NCBI GenBank assembly: GCA_004020645.1
Contig: SAQL01000001.1
Location: forward strand, 1 to 64,000
Source: Mesorhizobium sp.
GTDB lineage: Bacteria > Pseudomonadota > Alphaproteobacteria > Rhizobiales > Rhizobiaceae
Length of the DNA: 64,000 nt
Reading direction: 5' to 3'
The notes under the pieces are model-generated. The model had not been told where the DNA came from and searched no databases. It saw only the letters and a program-made list of their open reading frames with translations. Positions 23,364-31,876 of the stretch are shown one piece after another (position 1 is the first letter of the stretch; each line of letters opens with the position of its first letter). The position numbers were made by a program, and so were the translations under genes.

Positions 23364-23657
23364 ATGCCAGCTCGCCCAATCGTCCCGACAGCCGCAGCGA
23401 TCCTGCTCGCCGCCACAAGCATGGCTTACGGCCGGCCGGATGCGCGCACCATGACATGCGAACAGACGCAGCAGCTGATCCAGAGCCGGCGCGCGATCGT
23501 CCTGACCACCGGCCGCAACACCTATGATCGATATGTCCGCCAATACGGCAATGAGTGCGACTGGCCCGAAGTGCCCGTCGCCTCCTATGTGAGAACGCTT
23601 GACGGTCAATGCCGGGTCCATCGATGCGAGGAACCGGTTTTCGATTTCCCGGACTAG
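23364..23657 (+). CDS. Small exported cysteine-containing protein
   Basis: 97 residues from 'MPARPIVPTAAAILLAATSM', a signal peptide likely cleaved after 'AYGRP' or just before. A small domain with four cysteines follows ('MTCEQTQQLIQSRRAIVLTT', 'YGNECDWPE', 'DGQCRVHRCEEPVF'). The Cys spacing suggests two disulfides in the periplasm. ATG 23364 has GAGAGGA just upstream, better than the in-frame ATG at 23331. This is a widespread rhizobial hypothetical; no function known to me. Confidence 0.6.
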   Translation: MPARPIVPTAAAILLAATSMAYGRPDARTMTCEQTQQLIQSRRAIVLTTGRNTYDRYVRQYGNECDWPEVPVASYVRTLDGQCRVHRCEEPVFDFPD

Positions 23658-23667
23658 TGGGTCTGAC

Positions 23668-23932
23668 GACTTCGTCATCCCAGGGCGGAGCAAGGAGCGA
23701 AGCGACGCGGAAGTGTAACGAGCACGGTTGCGCGTGCAAGCGCCATTCTGAGCCGCTGCATTCTTCGGCTAAGGTAACGGCATGGATCCTAGGGTCTGCG
23801 CCGCGTCGCTTCGCTCCTTGCTTGCCCTAGGATGACGAAGGCGTGGGTGGGATTTGGCTAATCGCAGACGTTGGAGATTGGCAGCTGCAGGCTGGTCGGC
23901 AGCGACCGTCGACACCAATCCTCTGTGCGCAG
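23668..23932. repeat. Nuclease-less derivative of the R3/GIY-YIG cassette (copies D and E)
   Basis: Read on the minus strand, this unit starts with the R5 flank (23932-23856) and the R3 repeat (copy E, 23840-23739). It then has a 45-60 base stretch matching the leader of the GIY-YIG gene ('agaatggcgcttgca', 'cgcaac.gtgc', 'tacacttcc' against 8616-8658), and jumps directly to the right-hand repeat end (copy D, 23711-23668). The coding region is absent. Copy E has stem ATCCTAGGG (23786-23794) with CCCTAGGAT (23825-23833), a double change relative to ATCCCAGGG/CCCTGGGAT that keeps pairing. Confidence 0.7.
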
Positions 23933-24048
23933 GCGCGAGGCCGACCGCGGGAAAGAACGCGAAACGGGGGGCCAACTGGCCCCCGTTTCTCGGTGGATTG
24001 CAAAAGCGGCGGGTCGAAGTGCGCCGTCGCTCTATCGTCCGGCCGACG

Positions 24049-24420
24049 TCAACGCCGCCAGTTGCGCGACCAGCCGCGATCCGAACCGTTCGAGCTCGAG
24101 TTGGAGGAGCTGTTCGACGATGAGTTCGAATTCGAGTTGCTCGAGGAGTTGGAGCTGGAGTTCGAAGACGAGTTCGAGTTCGAATTGCTCGACGAATTAG
24201 AGCTGGAATTCGACGAACCGTTGCTCGACGAATTGGAGCTCGAATTTGACGAACTGTTGCCAGCGACAATGAAGGAACCGTCGCTTTGGCTGGTCATTGC
24301 GGCCGGCGGACGCTCGGTTTGCGATGGCGCCGCGGGATACTCCTTCGCCTGCGCCGCGGTGCTCGCGAGCGCTGCCATTCCTGCGACCAGTGTCGACTTG
24401 AGTTTCCAGTGTCTTGTCAT
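24049..24420 (-). CDS. Secreted low-complexity Ser/Asn-repeat protein
   Basis: 123 residues. The N-terminus 'MTRHWKLKSTLVAGMAALAS' is a signal peptide, probably cleaved after 'TAAQA'. After a short Pro/Thr segment the protein is almost entirely Asn-Ser-Ser-Ser type units from about residue 55 to 112, ending 'DRGWSRNWRR'. The repeated codons vary, so the pattern is kept at protein level and not only as recent DNA duplication. No known catalytic fold. It has its own GGAAT-N16-CGTT promoter just upstream and lies next to an anti-sigma/ECF sigma pair and near a subtilase. A surface, matrix or sacrificial substrate role is speculation. Confidence 0.65.
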   Translation of the reverse strand: MTRHWKLKSTLVAGMAALASTAAQAKEYPAAPSQTERPPAAMTSQSDGSFIVAGNSSSNSSSNSSSNGSSNSSSNSSSNSNSNSSSNSSSNSSSNSNSNSSSNSSSNSSSNGSDRGWSRNWRR

Positions 24421-24471
24421 GGTGGTTACTCCTTGTTTCAGACTGGACCGGCAGTTGCGGTCCGGCGGAGT

Positions 24472-24496
24472 AACGGGCGATTGCCGGCTTTATTCC
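24472..24496 (-). promoter_or_regulatory. ECF-type promoter of the Ser/Asn-repeat gene
   Basis: On the minus strand GGAAT (24492-24496), 16 bases, then CGTT (24472-24475), about 50 bases before ATG 24420. The promoter at 25869-25893 has the same -35, spacer length and -10, and both start with GGAATAAAG. This is the ECF-class pattern (EcfG-like consensus GGAAC-N16/17-CGTT). Confidence 0.65.
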
Positions 24497-24524
24497 ATTC
24501 AGAAAAAGCCGGGCCGTTGCAGCT

Positions 24525-25313
24525 TCACTTCCGGTCCTTCCGACGGACCTCGTCCAGCGCTTGGACTTCCTCCTCGGCTGACATCGGAGCGCCTGCTTCA
24601 ATCGCCGAAAGATAGGCGTCGAGGGCTTCGCTCGACGAGGCCGGGGCATAGCCTCCGGCGTCGCCGGGCGCTACGACCGCGAAGCTGACGCGCCATTCGT
24701 CGCCGGAACGGCAGGCAACCGATACCACCGTCGAGCGGTCCTGCGAGTCGACCTCGAATTCGCGGCACAAATCCTGCGCATCGTTACGGAACGTTGCGAT
24801 TGCCCGGAACCGATCGCTGATCCCGGCGAGCCTGATTTCCTTGCCGGATTCGACCGTTGCAAGGGCTTGGGCCAGGGCCGGCCTGATAACGCCGGCAACC
24901 CACAGCCCGCCCTGCGTACGTTCGTTGGTGCCTGCTGCCCAATACCCGGCGAGCCCGCCGACAACAGCCGCCGCGAGAGAGGCAGCAATCGGCAGCATCC
25001 ATTGAGACCTCGATGGCGGTCCCGCTATGCGCCCGCCGCCGAAGGGCAATACCGATGCTTTCGTCTTCTCGCCGGCGCGCTTGGCCTCGATCATTTGCTC
25101 GACGGCCGCGACAAGTTTTTCGGGAACCGGCTCGTCGAGCAGCGGCTTCAGCGCGGCCTGCGCCTGCGCCCTGGTTTCGATGAACATGGCAATCCTGGTA
25201 ACCAGACGGTCGTCGGTTTCCATCGCCTGCTCGATCCTGGCGACCGTGTCCGGATCGAGCTCACCATCGGCGAACCGCATCAGGATCTCGTCCGAAAAAG
25301 TCTCTTCGTTCAT
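24525..25313 (-). CDS. Membrane anti-sigma factor
   Basis: 262 residues. The N-terminal ~100 residues are a helical anti-sigma domain ('FSDEILMRFADGELDPDTVARIE', split by phase); the 'DGELD' segment is typical of FecR/ChrR-type anti-sigma N-termini. One transmembrane helix lies near residues 108-128 ('MLPIAASLAAAVVGGLAGYWA'). The rest is periplasmic with two cysteines ('DLCREFEVDS', 'VVSVACRSGDEW'). It would sequester the ECF sigma factor encoded just before it (ATGA overlap, 25310-25313). No zinc-binding HxxxCxxC motif is seen, so it is not a ZAS-type protein. Confidence 0.8.
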   Translation of the reverse strand: MNEETFSDEILMRFADGELDPDTVARIEQAMETDDRLVTRIAMFIETRAQAQAALKPLLDEPVPEKLVAAVEQMIEAKRAGEKTKASVLPFGGGRIAGPPSRSQWMLPIAASLAAAVVGGLAGYWAAGTNERTQGGLWVAGVIRPALAQALATVESGKEIRLAGISDRFRAIATFRNDAQDLCREFEVDSQDRSTVVSVACRSGDEWRVSFAVVAPGDAGGYAPASSSEALDAYLSAIEAGAPMSAEEEVQALDEVRRKDRK

Positions 25314-25852
25314 TTGCTAGCCCCTTTTGTGACCGCAGAACGGGTGGGAGCCATGGATATTCCCGTCGCCTCCGCCAGATTCTTCCTCGCCCGGGCCAGC
25401 CTGCTCATCACCGTCCCGATCGGCACGGCAAGGACTTCCGCGGCTTCCTTGTAGGAAAGCTCTTCGACACAGACCAGAAGCAGCACGTCGCGCTGATCGT
25501 CGGCGAGTTCGCCGATGGCTCGCGCCACGCTGTTCAGCGCCAGCCGCGCCTCCATCTCGCGCTCGCCGGAAATGCCGGCGATGTCATGGCGCTCGTCGAT
25601 ATCGTCCTGCGGGCCGGTGACCTTGCGCCTGCGGATGTCATCGATCCACAGATTTCGGAGAATCTTGAACATCCACGCGTCGAAGCGCGTCCCTTGCTCG
25701 AAACGCTGCTCGTTGGCAAGCGCCCGTTCGCAGGCTCGCTGAACGAGATCGTCCGCCATGTCGCGGGACCGGCAGAGCGCAATTGCGAACCGGCGCAGAT
25801 TCGGGAGAAATGCGACAAGCTGGTCTTGGACGCGGTCGGTTTTTTCCGGCAT
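25310..25852 (-). CDS. ECF RNA polymerase sigma factor
   Basis: 180 residues with both ECF domains. Region 2 is 'LRRFAIALCRSRDMADDLVQ' to 'GTRFDAWMFKILRNLWIDDIRRR'; region 4 is 'DQRDVLLLVCVEELSYKEAAEVL' with the recognition helix 'VPIGTVMSRLARARKNLAE'. It is the first gene of a two-gene operon with its membrane anti-sigma. No GGAAT-N16-CGTT promoter is found directly upstream on its own strand, so strong autoregulation is not evident. Its likely targets are the two flanking genes with matched promoters. Expected to direct transcription after an envelope signal releases it; the signal is unknown. Confidence 0.9.
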   Translation of the reverse strand: MPEKTDRVQDQLVAFLPNLRRFAIALCRSRDMADDLVQRACERALANEQRFEQGTRFDAWMFKILRNLWIDDIRRRKVTGPQDDIDERHDIAGISGEREMEARLALNSVARAIGELADDQRDVLLLVCVEELSYKEAAEVLAVPIGTVMSRLARARKNLAEATGISMAPTRSAVTKGASK

Positions 25853-25868
25853 GTTGCTCCAAGTTTTT

Positions 25869-25893
25869 GGAATAAAGCGGCCCCGCGCCCGTT
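25869..25893 (+). promoter_or_regulatory. ECF-type promoter of the subtilase gene
   Basis: GGAAT (25869-25873), 16 bases, CGTT (25890-25893), on the plus strand in the divergent region between the sigma factor and the protease. It shares GGAATAAAGC.GGC....GCCCGTT with the promoter of the Ser/Asn-repeat gene. Confidence 0.65.
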
Positions 25894-25979
25894 TCCTCGC
25901 AAAGCTAGCTTATTGCCGGACAGGTCCGCTAGCCTGGCGATGTTGAAAATCGGCAACGGCCGGAAATCTGAGGGAGATT

Positions 25980-27404
25980 ATGAGCGCCACCTCATGGCTG
26001 AGACCACGAGCCCTGCTGCCTTTCTGGGTAGCCGTCGCGTTAGTGGTCGATCTTCAGGCGCCGAGCGGCCAGCTGGCGCTCGGCGGGCTCGGACCAAAAT
26101 CGGCGTTCGCCGATGACGATGGTGGTGGTGACGATGGTGGTGGTGATGACGGCGGCCAATCCGGCTCGTCGTCTGGTGGGTCGGGAACGGCGCCCCGACG
26201 GTCGACTGGACCGAATCTGTTTCGCACGCTGACCGATCGGTTTCTTCCGCGCCCGCCAAGACGCGGCGGCAGGCGTGCGCAACGGCCAGCCGTCCCATTG
26301 CCGTCTCGGGCGCCGGACCAGATCGTGGCGACCGGGCTGAGTTCGGCCGAGATCGGTCGGCTTCAGGCAACGGGCTTCACCGTCCTCGACCGCGCCGACA
26401 TTCAGCTTCTTGGATCGGAGCTGGTCCGGCTGCGCATACCGCCCAACATGCCGCTGGAGGCTGCGCGCGATCTTGTCATCGATGCCGCTCCGCAGTCGAC
26501 GGCAGATTTCGTGCATTACTACCGGCCCGGACAAGAAGTCGAATGTGCCGGACCGCATTGCGCCGCCGCTGGCCTGATCGGCTGGCCGGCTGATATCGGC
26601 CTGCCCGCCGGCTGCGATGGCAATGTCACGATCGGCCTTATCGACACGGCGATCAATCCTGCGCATGCCGCCTTCTCGAAAGGCCGAGTCGAAGTTATTC
26701 GCCTGTCGGACGACGGTGTTCCCGAGTCCGGCCGCCAGCACGGCACCGCCGTCGCGGCCCTGCTTGTCGGCGGCGCCGACAGCCGTACCCCCGGCCTCCT
26801 GCCGCACGCCAGGCTCATCGCGGTCGATGCGTTTTACCGCGGCGATCGCCAGGATGACCGCTCGGACGCTTATGATCTTCTTCGAGCGCTCGATCTTCTT
26901 TCCGGGCGCGGCGTGCAGGTGACGAATATGAGCCTGTCTGGTCCTGCGAATGCTCTTCTCGAGCAGTTTGTCCGAAAACTTTCCGAACGCGGCATGGTGA
27001 TCGTCGCTGCCGCCGGCAACGGAGGTCCCAAGGCCGAACCTGCCTATCCGGCGGCCTATGCCGACGTGATCGCGGTGACGGCGGTGGACCGCTTGAAACG
27101 TCCTTACAGGCGTGCCGGCCGCGGCGAGCATATCGATCTGGCCGCCCCCGGCGTCGAGGTGTGGACGGCCGCGTCGGTCAGCGGCGCACGGCCGAAGACC
27201 GGCACGTCCTTCGCGGCGCCGTTTGTTGCCGCCGCAGCGGCGTTGATGAAATCGGCAAACAGCGGCGCCACCGCAGCCGACATTCACGACGCGCTCGGCA
27301 AGTCGGCGGAAGACCTCGGCGCGCCGGGAAAGGACGCCGTCTTCGGCTGGGGCCTGCTCAATGCCCGCGCCGCTTGCGTCGTCACGCCGAAGAAGGCGAT
27401 GTAA
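25980..27404 (+). CDS. Exported subtilisin-like (S8) serine protease
   Basis: 474 residues. A long hydrophobic N-terminus ('PFWVAVALVVDLQAPSGQLAL') probably acts as export signal. It is followed by an Asp/Gly-rich low-complexity stretch (about residues 46-75), a basic Pro-rich linker and a pro-domain-like segment. The S8 catalytic triad is complete: Asp in 'VTIGLIDTAINPAH', His in 'SGRQHGTAVAALLVGG', oxyanion Asn in 'IVAAAGNGGP' and Ser in 'KTGTSFAAPFVAAAAAL'. It is divergent from the ECF sigma operon and has a matching ECF promoter. It could process the neighbouring Ser/Asn-rich secreted protein or damaged envelope proteins (inference). Confidence 0.9.
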   Translation: MSATSWLRPRALLPFWVAVALVVDLQAPSGQLALGGLGPKSAFADDDGGGDDGGGDDGGQSGSSSGGSGTAPRRSTGPNLFRTLTDRFLPRPPRRGGRRAQRPAVPLPSRAPDQIVATGLSSAEIGRLQATGFTVLDRADIQLLGSELVRLRIPPNMPLEAARDLVIDAAPQSTADFVHYYRPGQEVECAGPHCAAAGLIGWPADIGLPAGCDGNVTIGLIDTAINPAHAAFSKGRVEVIRLSDDGVPESGRQHGTAVAALLVGGADSRTPGLLPHARLIAVDAFYRGDRQDDRSDAYDLLRALDLLSGRGVQVTNMSLSGPANALLEQFVRKLSERGMVIVAAAGNGGPKAEPAYPAAYADVIAVTAVDRLKRPYRRAGRGEHIDLAAPGVEVWTAASVSGARPKTGTSFAAPFVAAAAALMKSANSGATAADIHDALGKSAEDLGAPGKDAVFGWGLLNARAACVVTPKKAM

Positions 27405-27548
27405 AGCTCCACCGTTGATGCCGGAGGGACAGCCGGGGGCGCGAAGGATCACTACAAATCGGCTTCTAGCGCCAAGGAGGGATTGCACCTAGTCCGTTTC
27501 CGCTTACGGTTGGCGTTTTTATCACAAGAATAGCAACGGAGATTCTGC

Positions 27549-29042
27549 GTGAACCGTGTTTTGTCGGCCGTCTTTGTTCTCGCGCTCAGCGCGCCTGCCT
27601 TCGGCCAGACCGTCAATGGCGAGGGTGCGAAGCAGCTCTCCGAAAATCTGTCCCGCTATGTCGGCAGGCAAGCGATCGACCGCGGTCTGCTGAAGGTTTC
27701 CGTGGAAGGCGACGCTTACAAACTCGCTGTCGACGTCAAACCTGTCGTGGACCTGCTGGCGGCGCAGCATTCCTTCAAGTTCGACTTCAGCCCGTACGCA
27801 TTGCTCGTCAAGCCGAGCGGCAACGGGACATGGAGCGTCTCGGCGGATGTGTCGCAAAGCGGGTCCTTCGAGTTCAAGGGGCCAGAGGGCCCGCAGAGCA
27901 TGCAGTTCTCGATTACAGACGGCAAGTTTTCCGGCGTCTACGATCCCGAACTGGCAGCTTTCACCAGCGCCACACACTCGATGGCCGGAATGACGATGAA
28001 ATCCCGGGACACCATGCAGCGCGCGGAGGTGAGCACCGGCGCCGGTACTGCCACCATGAACGCAACCAAAGCTGCGAATGGCGGCGTGGATTTCACCGCG
28101 ACGCAGACGGTCGCCGATTTCGCCGAAGCGCTTGATTTTGACGACCCCAAAAGCGGGCTGAAATTCCCGCTTACGATCAAATCGCCAGAGCTGTCGGTGA
28201 ATGCGACCGGCAAAGGCTTGCGGACAAAGCCGTTTCTCGATCTGCTGGCATTTGCCGTCGCCAACGAAGACGAAGCCAAACTGAAGGCCAACCAGGCGCA
28301 GCTCAAATCGCTTTTGCTCGCCGCGCTGCCGCTGTGGGAGCGGATTGACGGAAGCTACGGGCTCAAGGATATCAGTGTAGAAAGTCCGGTCGGGCATTTC
28401 AGTGCGGCGGAGCTGGGCACCAGCTTTGGGTCCGACGGCATCGCCCAGAACGGAGCAATCAACTATACGATCAAGGCCGCAGGATTGACGATCCCTCCGA
28501 ATCTTGTGCCCGCCTGGGGTACGGCGCTGCTGCCCACCGACATCAATCTGAATTTCGGCGGCGCCAGTATCGATCTCGACAGCATGGCGAAAAAGGCGAT
28601 CGAAGCCTTTGATCTAAACAAGAATCCGCCGCTGCCGGCGGACTTTGGCGATCAGATCAAAGCTGATTTCATGGCCAAGACGCCGAAATTTGTTATCGGC
28701 CACAGCACGGTGAAGAACGGCGACATGGAAATCGCGATGGAAGGCGAGATGACGTTCCCCGGCATGAAGCCGGAGGCAAATGTGACGATCGATATCGCAG
28801 GCTACGACAGAATTGTGGAAAGCCTGCAGGCGGCGGCGAAGTCGGAGCCGGAAGCCGCGCAATATGTGCCGGTGGCGCTTGCGATCAAGGGATTCGGCAA
28901 GACGCTGCCGGACGGCCGCATCGAATGGGTCGTCAACGGCAAGCCGGACGGTTCGGTCACGGTCAATGGTGTCATGGTTAAGCCGGCCGATCCGGTTGCG
29001 AATGATGAAGGCGACGACAGCGGAGAAGAAACGACGCCGTAG
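27549..29042 (+). CDS. DUF2125-family periplasmic protein
   Basis: 497 residues from GTG 27549 with signal peptide 'MNRVLSAVFVLALSAPAFG' (the GTG read as Met). Repeating beta-rich segments follow ('AYKLAVDVKPVVDLLAAQHS', 'YALLVKPSGNGTWSVSADV', 'AAGLTIPPNLVPAWGTALLP', 'LPTDINLNFGGASIDLDSMAKKAIEAFDL' split). The C-terminus is acidic ('ANDEGDDSGEETTP'). This is the pattern of the alphaproteobacterial DUF2125 family, exported proteins of unknown biochemical role. It is a single-gene unit between the protease and the DUF3572 gene. Confidence 0.7.
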   Translation: MNRVLSAVFVLALSAPAFGQTVNGEGAKQLSENLSRYVGRQAIDRGLLKVSVEGDAYKLAVDVKPVVDLLAAQHSFKFDFSPYALLVKPSGNGTWSVSADVSQSGSFEFKGPEGPQSMQFSITDGKFSGVYDPELAAFTSATHSMAGMTMKSRDTMQRAEVSTGAGTATMNATKAANGGVDFTATQTVADFAEALDFDDPKSGLKFPLTIKSPELSVNATGKGLRTKPFLDLLAFAVANEDEAKLKANQAQLKSLLLAALPLWERIDGSYGLKDISVESPVGHFSAAELGTSFGSDGIAQNGAINYTIKAAGLTIPPNLVPAWGTALLPTDINLNFGGASIDLDSMAKKAIEAFDLNKNPPLPADFGDQIKADFMAKTPKFVIGHSTVKNGDMEIAMEGEMTFPGMKPEANVTIDIAGYDRIVESLQAAAKSEPEAAQYVPVALAIKGFGKTLPDGRIEWVVNGKPDGSVTVNGVMVKPADPVANDEGDDSGEETTP

Positions 29043-29066
29043 GTGTTTCCGCGATTCGATCGTCGC

Positions 29067-29366
29067 TCATATCGAATGTTCATGGTCGTCGTCGCCAAGC
29101 GGCAGCGCCCGCAGCGCCTTGCCGACGGAAGCCGGCGGCGTGCCGGTTTCCTCCGCGAACCGCATGAGCGTCGGCTCGTGGGCGAGGATGAACTGCAGCA
29201 CGCCGGCCAGGAACCCCGGCTCGCCGGCGGCCTGGCGGATGGAATGTGCCTCGATGCCGGTGATCGCCAGGAAACGGGGCAGAAGTTCCGGATCGGCGGC
29301 GACGAAGCCCAATGCCTTCACGGCAATGGTTTCCGCTTCCTCGCGCATTGACGCTGCGTTTGCCAT
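29067..29366 (-). CDS. DUF3572 family protein
   Basis: 99 residues from 'MANAASMREEAETIAVKALG' to 'LGDDDHEHSI', all helical: 'FVAADPELLPRFLAITGIEAHSIRQA' (split), 'PGFLAGVLQFILAHEPTLMRFAEETG'. This matches the small DUF3572 family that sits divergently upstream of divK in many Rhizobiales. The longer frame up to 29669 has no support. Function unknown; genomic linkage to divK-pleD is the main clue. Confidence 0.8.
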   Translation of the reverse strand: MANAASMREEAETIAVKALGFVAADPELLPRFLAITGIEAHSIRQAAGEPGFLAGVLQFILAHEPTLMRFAEETGTPPASVGKALRALPLGDDDHEHSI

Positions 29367-29604
29367 CACTACCTTCTTGCGCGGTGGAATGAGTCTCTTT
29401 TTGGCAGTAATCGCAAGCGTCGCCTGCGGCAAGCCATCTAGCTCTGCAATGCGGTGTTCGAGGTGAAATCCGAAGCTTTTCCGGCAGCCGGTTTCCGTTT
29501 CGTCAATTATATTGCCGTAGAGTCGAGCAGGGTTTGGTGCGTACCGGCGAGGGCGCATGACGGCAACAACCTTCGAGCGGAAGGCAGGCCGGGACGGGAA
29601 TTTG

Positions 29605-29976
29605 ATGCCTAAGAAGGTCATGATCGTCGAGGACAATGAGCTCAACATGAAGCTCTTTCGCGACCTCATCGAAGCGAGCGGTTACGAGACGGTACGCACA
29701 CGCAATGGCCTGGAAGCGCTGGATCTGGCGCGACTGCACAAGCCGGACCTCATTTTGATGGACATCCAACTGCCCGAAGTGTCGGGGCTGGAAGTGACCA
29801 AATGGCTGAAGGAGGACGACGACCTCCATGTCATCCCGGTCATTGCCGTCACCGCATTCGCGATGAAGGGCGATGAGGAGCGTATCCGCCAGGGTGGCTG
29901 TGAGGCCTATATTTCCAAACCGATTTCGGTGCCGCGTTTCATCGAAACCATCAAATCCTACCTGGGCGACGCCTGA
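29605..29976 (+). CDS. divK: Single-domain response regulator DivK
   Basis: 123 residues, only a receiver domain: acidic pair in '[15 protein letters not shown]', phospho-acceptor Asp in '[15 protein letters not shown]', Thr in '[15 protein letters not shown]' and Lys in '[15 protein letters not shown]'. It matches DivK of the alphaproteobacterial cell-cycle network, which switches histidine kinases such as DivJ/PleC/DivL and so controls CtrA. ATG 29605 is the family start; the frame continues upstream without a ribosome site. It is followed 34 bases later by pleD, the conserved order. Confidence 0.93.
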   Translation: MPKKVMIVEDNELNMKLFRDLIEASGYETVRTRNGLEALDLARLHKPDLILMDIQLPEVSGLEVTKWLKEDDDLHVIPVIAVTAFAMKGDEERIRQGGCEAYISKPISVPRFIETIKSYLGDA

Positions 29977-30009
29977 TGCGCCCTTTTAGCCGAGCCGGAG
30001 CTTTATAAG

Positions 30010-31383
30010 ATGACCGCACGGATCCTCGTCGTCGACGACATCCCTGCCAATGTAAGGCTGCTCGAGGTCCGGCTACTTGCCGAATATTTCGAGGTGCTGA
30101 CCGCCACCAACGGGCTGGACGCGATCGAGACCTGCGAGAACGGCAAGGTCGACGTCGTGCTGCTCGACGTGATGATGCCTGATATGGACGGGTTCGAGGT
30201 GTGCCGGCGGCTGAAGAGCGATCCGGCGACGTCGCACATCCCGGTCGTCATGATCACCGCGCTCGACCAGGTTTCGGACCGGGTGCGCGGACTCGAGGCC
30301 GGTGCCGACGATTTTCTGACCAAGCCGGTCAACGATCTGCAATTGATGACGCGCGTCAAAAGCCTGGTCAGGCTGAAGACGTTGACGGACGAGCTGCGCC
30401 TGCGCGCCTCGACCACGCGCAATATCGGCATTGAGGAGCTGTTGAGCCGCAACTTCGCATCCGCAGATACCACGCCGAAGGTTCTGCTGATCGACGAGCG
30501 CAAATCCTCCTTCGAGCGGGTCCAGAAGATGCTGCGCGGCAGCGCCGACCTCGACATTGCCACCGATCCGCATGCCGGCTTCTTCCAGGCCGCCGAGACG
30601 CCCTATGAATGCGTGATGATCTCGACGGCCTTTGCCGATTTCGATCCGCTCAGGCTCTGTTCGCAACTGCGTTCGCTCGATCGCACCCGTTTCGTGCCGA
30701 TCATCCTTTTGGCGCAGCAGGGTGAGGAGGGGCGCATCGTCCGCGGCCTCGAACTCGGCATCAACGACTATCTGATGCGGCCGATCGACCAGCAGGAGCT
30801 GACCGCTCGGCTGCGCACGCAGGTGCGCCGCAAGCGCTACAACGACCAGCTTCGCGCCAGCGTGACCCAGACCATCGAGATGGCGGTGACCGACGCCCTG
30901 ACGGGATTGCACAACCGCCGTTACCTCGACAGTCACCTGCAGACGCTGTTCGACCGTGCCGTGGCGCGGCGACGGCCGCTGTCAATGATGATCACCGATC
31001 TCGACCGCTTCAAGACCATCAACGACGCACATGGCCATGACGGCGGCGACCAGGTGCTGCGCGAATTCGCGCGGCGGCTGCGCAAGAATGTGCGCGGCAT
31101 CGATCTCGCCTGCCGCTTCGGTGGCGAGGAGTTCGTCGTGGTGATGCCGGACACGGACGGCGCGGTCGCCGAAAAGGTCGCAGAGCGCATTCGCGCCGAA
31201 ATCGCCCATATGCCGTTTGCCGTCGGTCATGACGGCAAGACGATCGAGGTTACCGTGAGCGTCGGCGTCTCGTCGGTGCTGAAGGGCGTGGATACGGTTG
31301 CCGGGCTGATGAAACGCGCCGATCTCGCGCTCTACGAAGCCAAGAGCGCCGGCCGCAACCGCGTCGTCGCCAACGCGGCGTAA
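30010..31383 (+). CDS. pleD: Diguanylate cyclase response regulator PleD
   Basis: 457 residues: receiver 1 (phospho-Asp in 'KVDVVLLDVMMPDMDG'), receiver 2 (about residues 155-270, an adaptor in which the acceptor site is degenerate), and a C-terminal GGDEF domain with the active-site motif 'CRFGGEEFVVVMPD'. Five residues before GGEEF lies 'RGID', the RxxD inhibitory site that binds c-di-GMP. The protein makes c-di-GMP when phosphorylated and controls pole development and motility-to-sessile transitions. It forms an operon with divK. Confidence 0.93.
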   Translation: MTARILVVDDIPANVRLLEVRLLAEYFEVLTATNGLDAIETCENGKVDVVLLDVMMPDMDGFEVCRRLKSDPATSHIPVVMITALDQVSDRVRGLEAGADDFLTKPVNDLQLMTRVKSLVRLKTLTDELRLRASTTRNIGIEELLSRNFASADTTPKVLLIDERKSSFERVQKMLRGSADLDIATDPHAGFFQAAETPYECVMISTAFADFDPLRLCSQLRSLDRTRFVPIILLAQQGEEGRIVRGLELGINDYLMRPIDQQELTARLRTQVRRKRYNDQLRASVTQTIEMAVTDALTGLHNRRYLDSHLQTLFDRAVARRRPLSMMITDLDRFKTINDAHGHDGGDQVLREFARRLRKNVRGIDLACRFGGEEFVVVMPDTDGAVAEKVAERIRAEIAHMPFAVGHDGKTIEVTVSVGVSSVLKGVDTVAGLMKRADLALYEAKSAGRNRVVANAA

Positions 31384-31876
31384 GGTCCGTTGATATTCAG
31401 CTGGCCTGCAAATGGCAGCGTCCTGCGCTTCCGGTACTGGCTTACCCGAACGCAAGCTCCATTCCGGTTTTCGGGAGCCATTTTCGAACTCAGCTTCACC
31501 TGAATCTCAACAGACCTCAGTTCAGAGGCAGGCGCCGACGCCTGATTATCCAGTCAGTGCGACAGGGTTACGAATTTACCTTAACGCAAGCGATTCGCCG
31601 GGCTTGGTTAAGAAATTGTTGATTTTCACAGGCTGTTGCGCAAATGTGCAGACCAATGACGGAACCGGCGCGAGGGTAGATCGCCGGGTCGATCCGAAGA
31701 ATACCCCATGATTCAGGTCCGCCGCATCTCCTGGGTCCGTGGGGTCGGCCGGCCGGCGCTGGCACATAGTGGCCTCCTCGTACCGCTGCCAAACGCCGAC
31801 CGGCCCCCTCTTTCCGAAAAGACGTCGAGACTCTGCGCTAAGCATTGGAAATTTCGGACTTTTCAGGCCTTGACGC
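31384..31876. other. 490-bp gap after pleD
   Basis: No open frame with protein-like composition, no repeat of the families listed here, and no convincing terminator or RNA seen. The AT-richer segment around 31560-31640 differs from the surroundings but I cannot name a function. Confidence 0.35.

Noticed and set aside
23843..24688. Plus-strand frame with Glu/Leu/Phe-rich repeats
   Set aside because: It is the complement of the Ser/Asn repeat gene. The signal peptide, ribosome site and ECF promoter support the minus strand.
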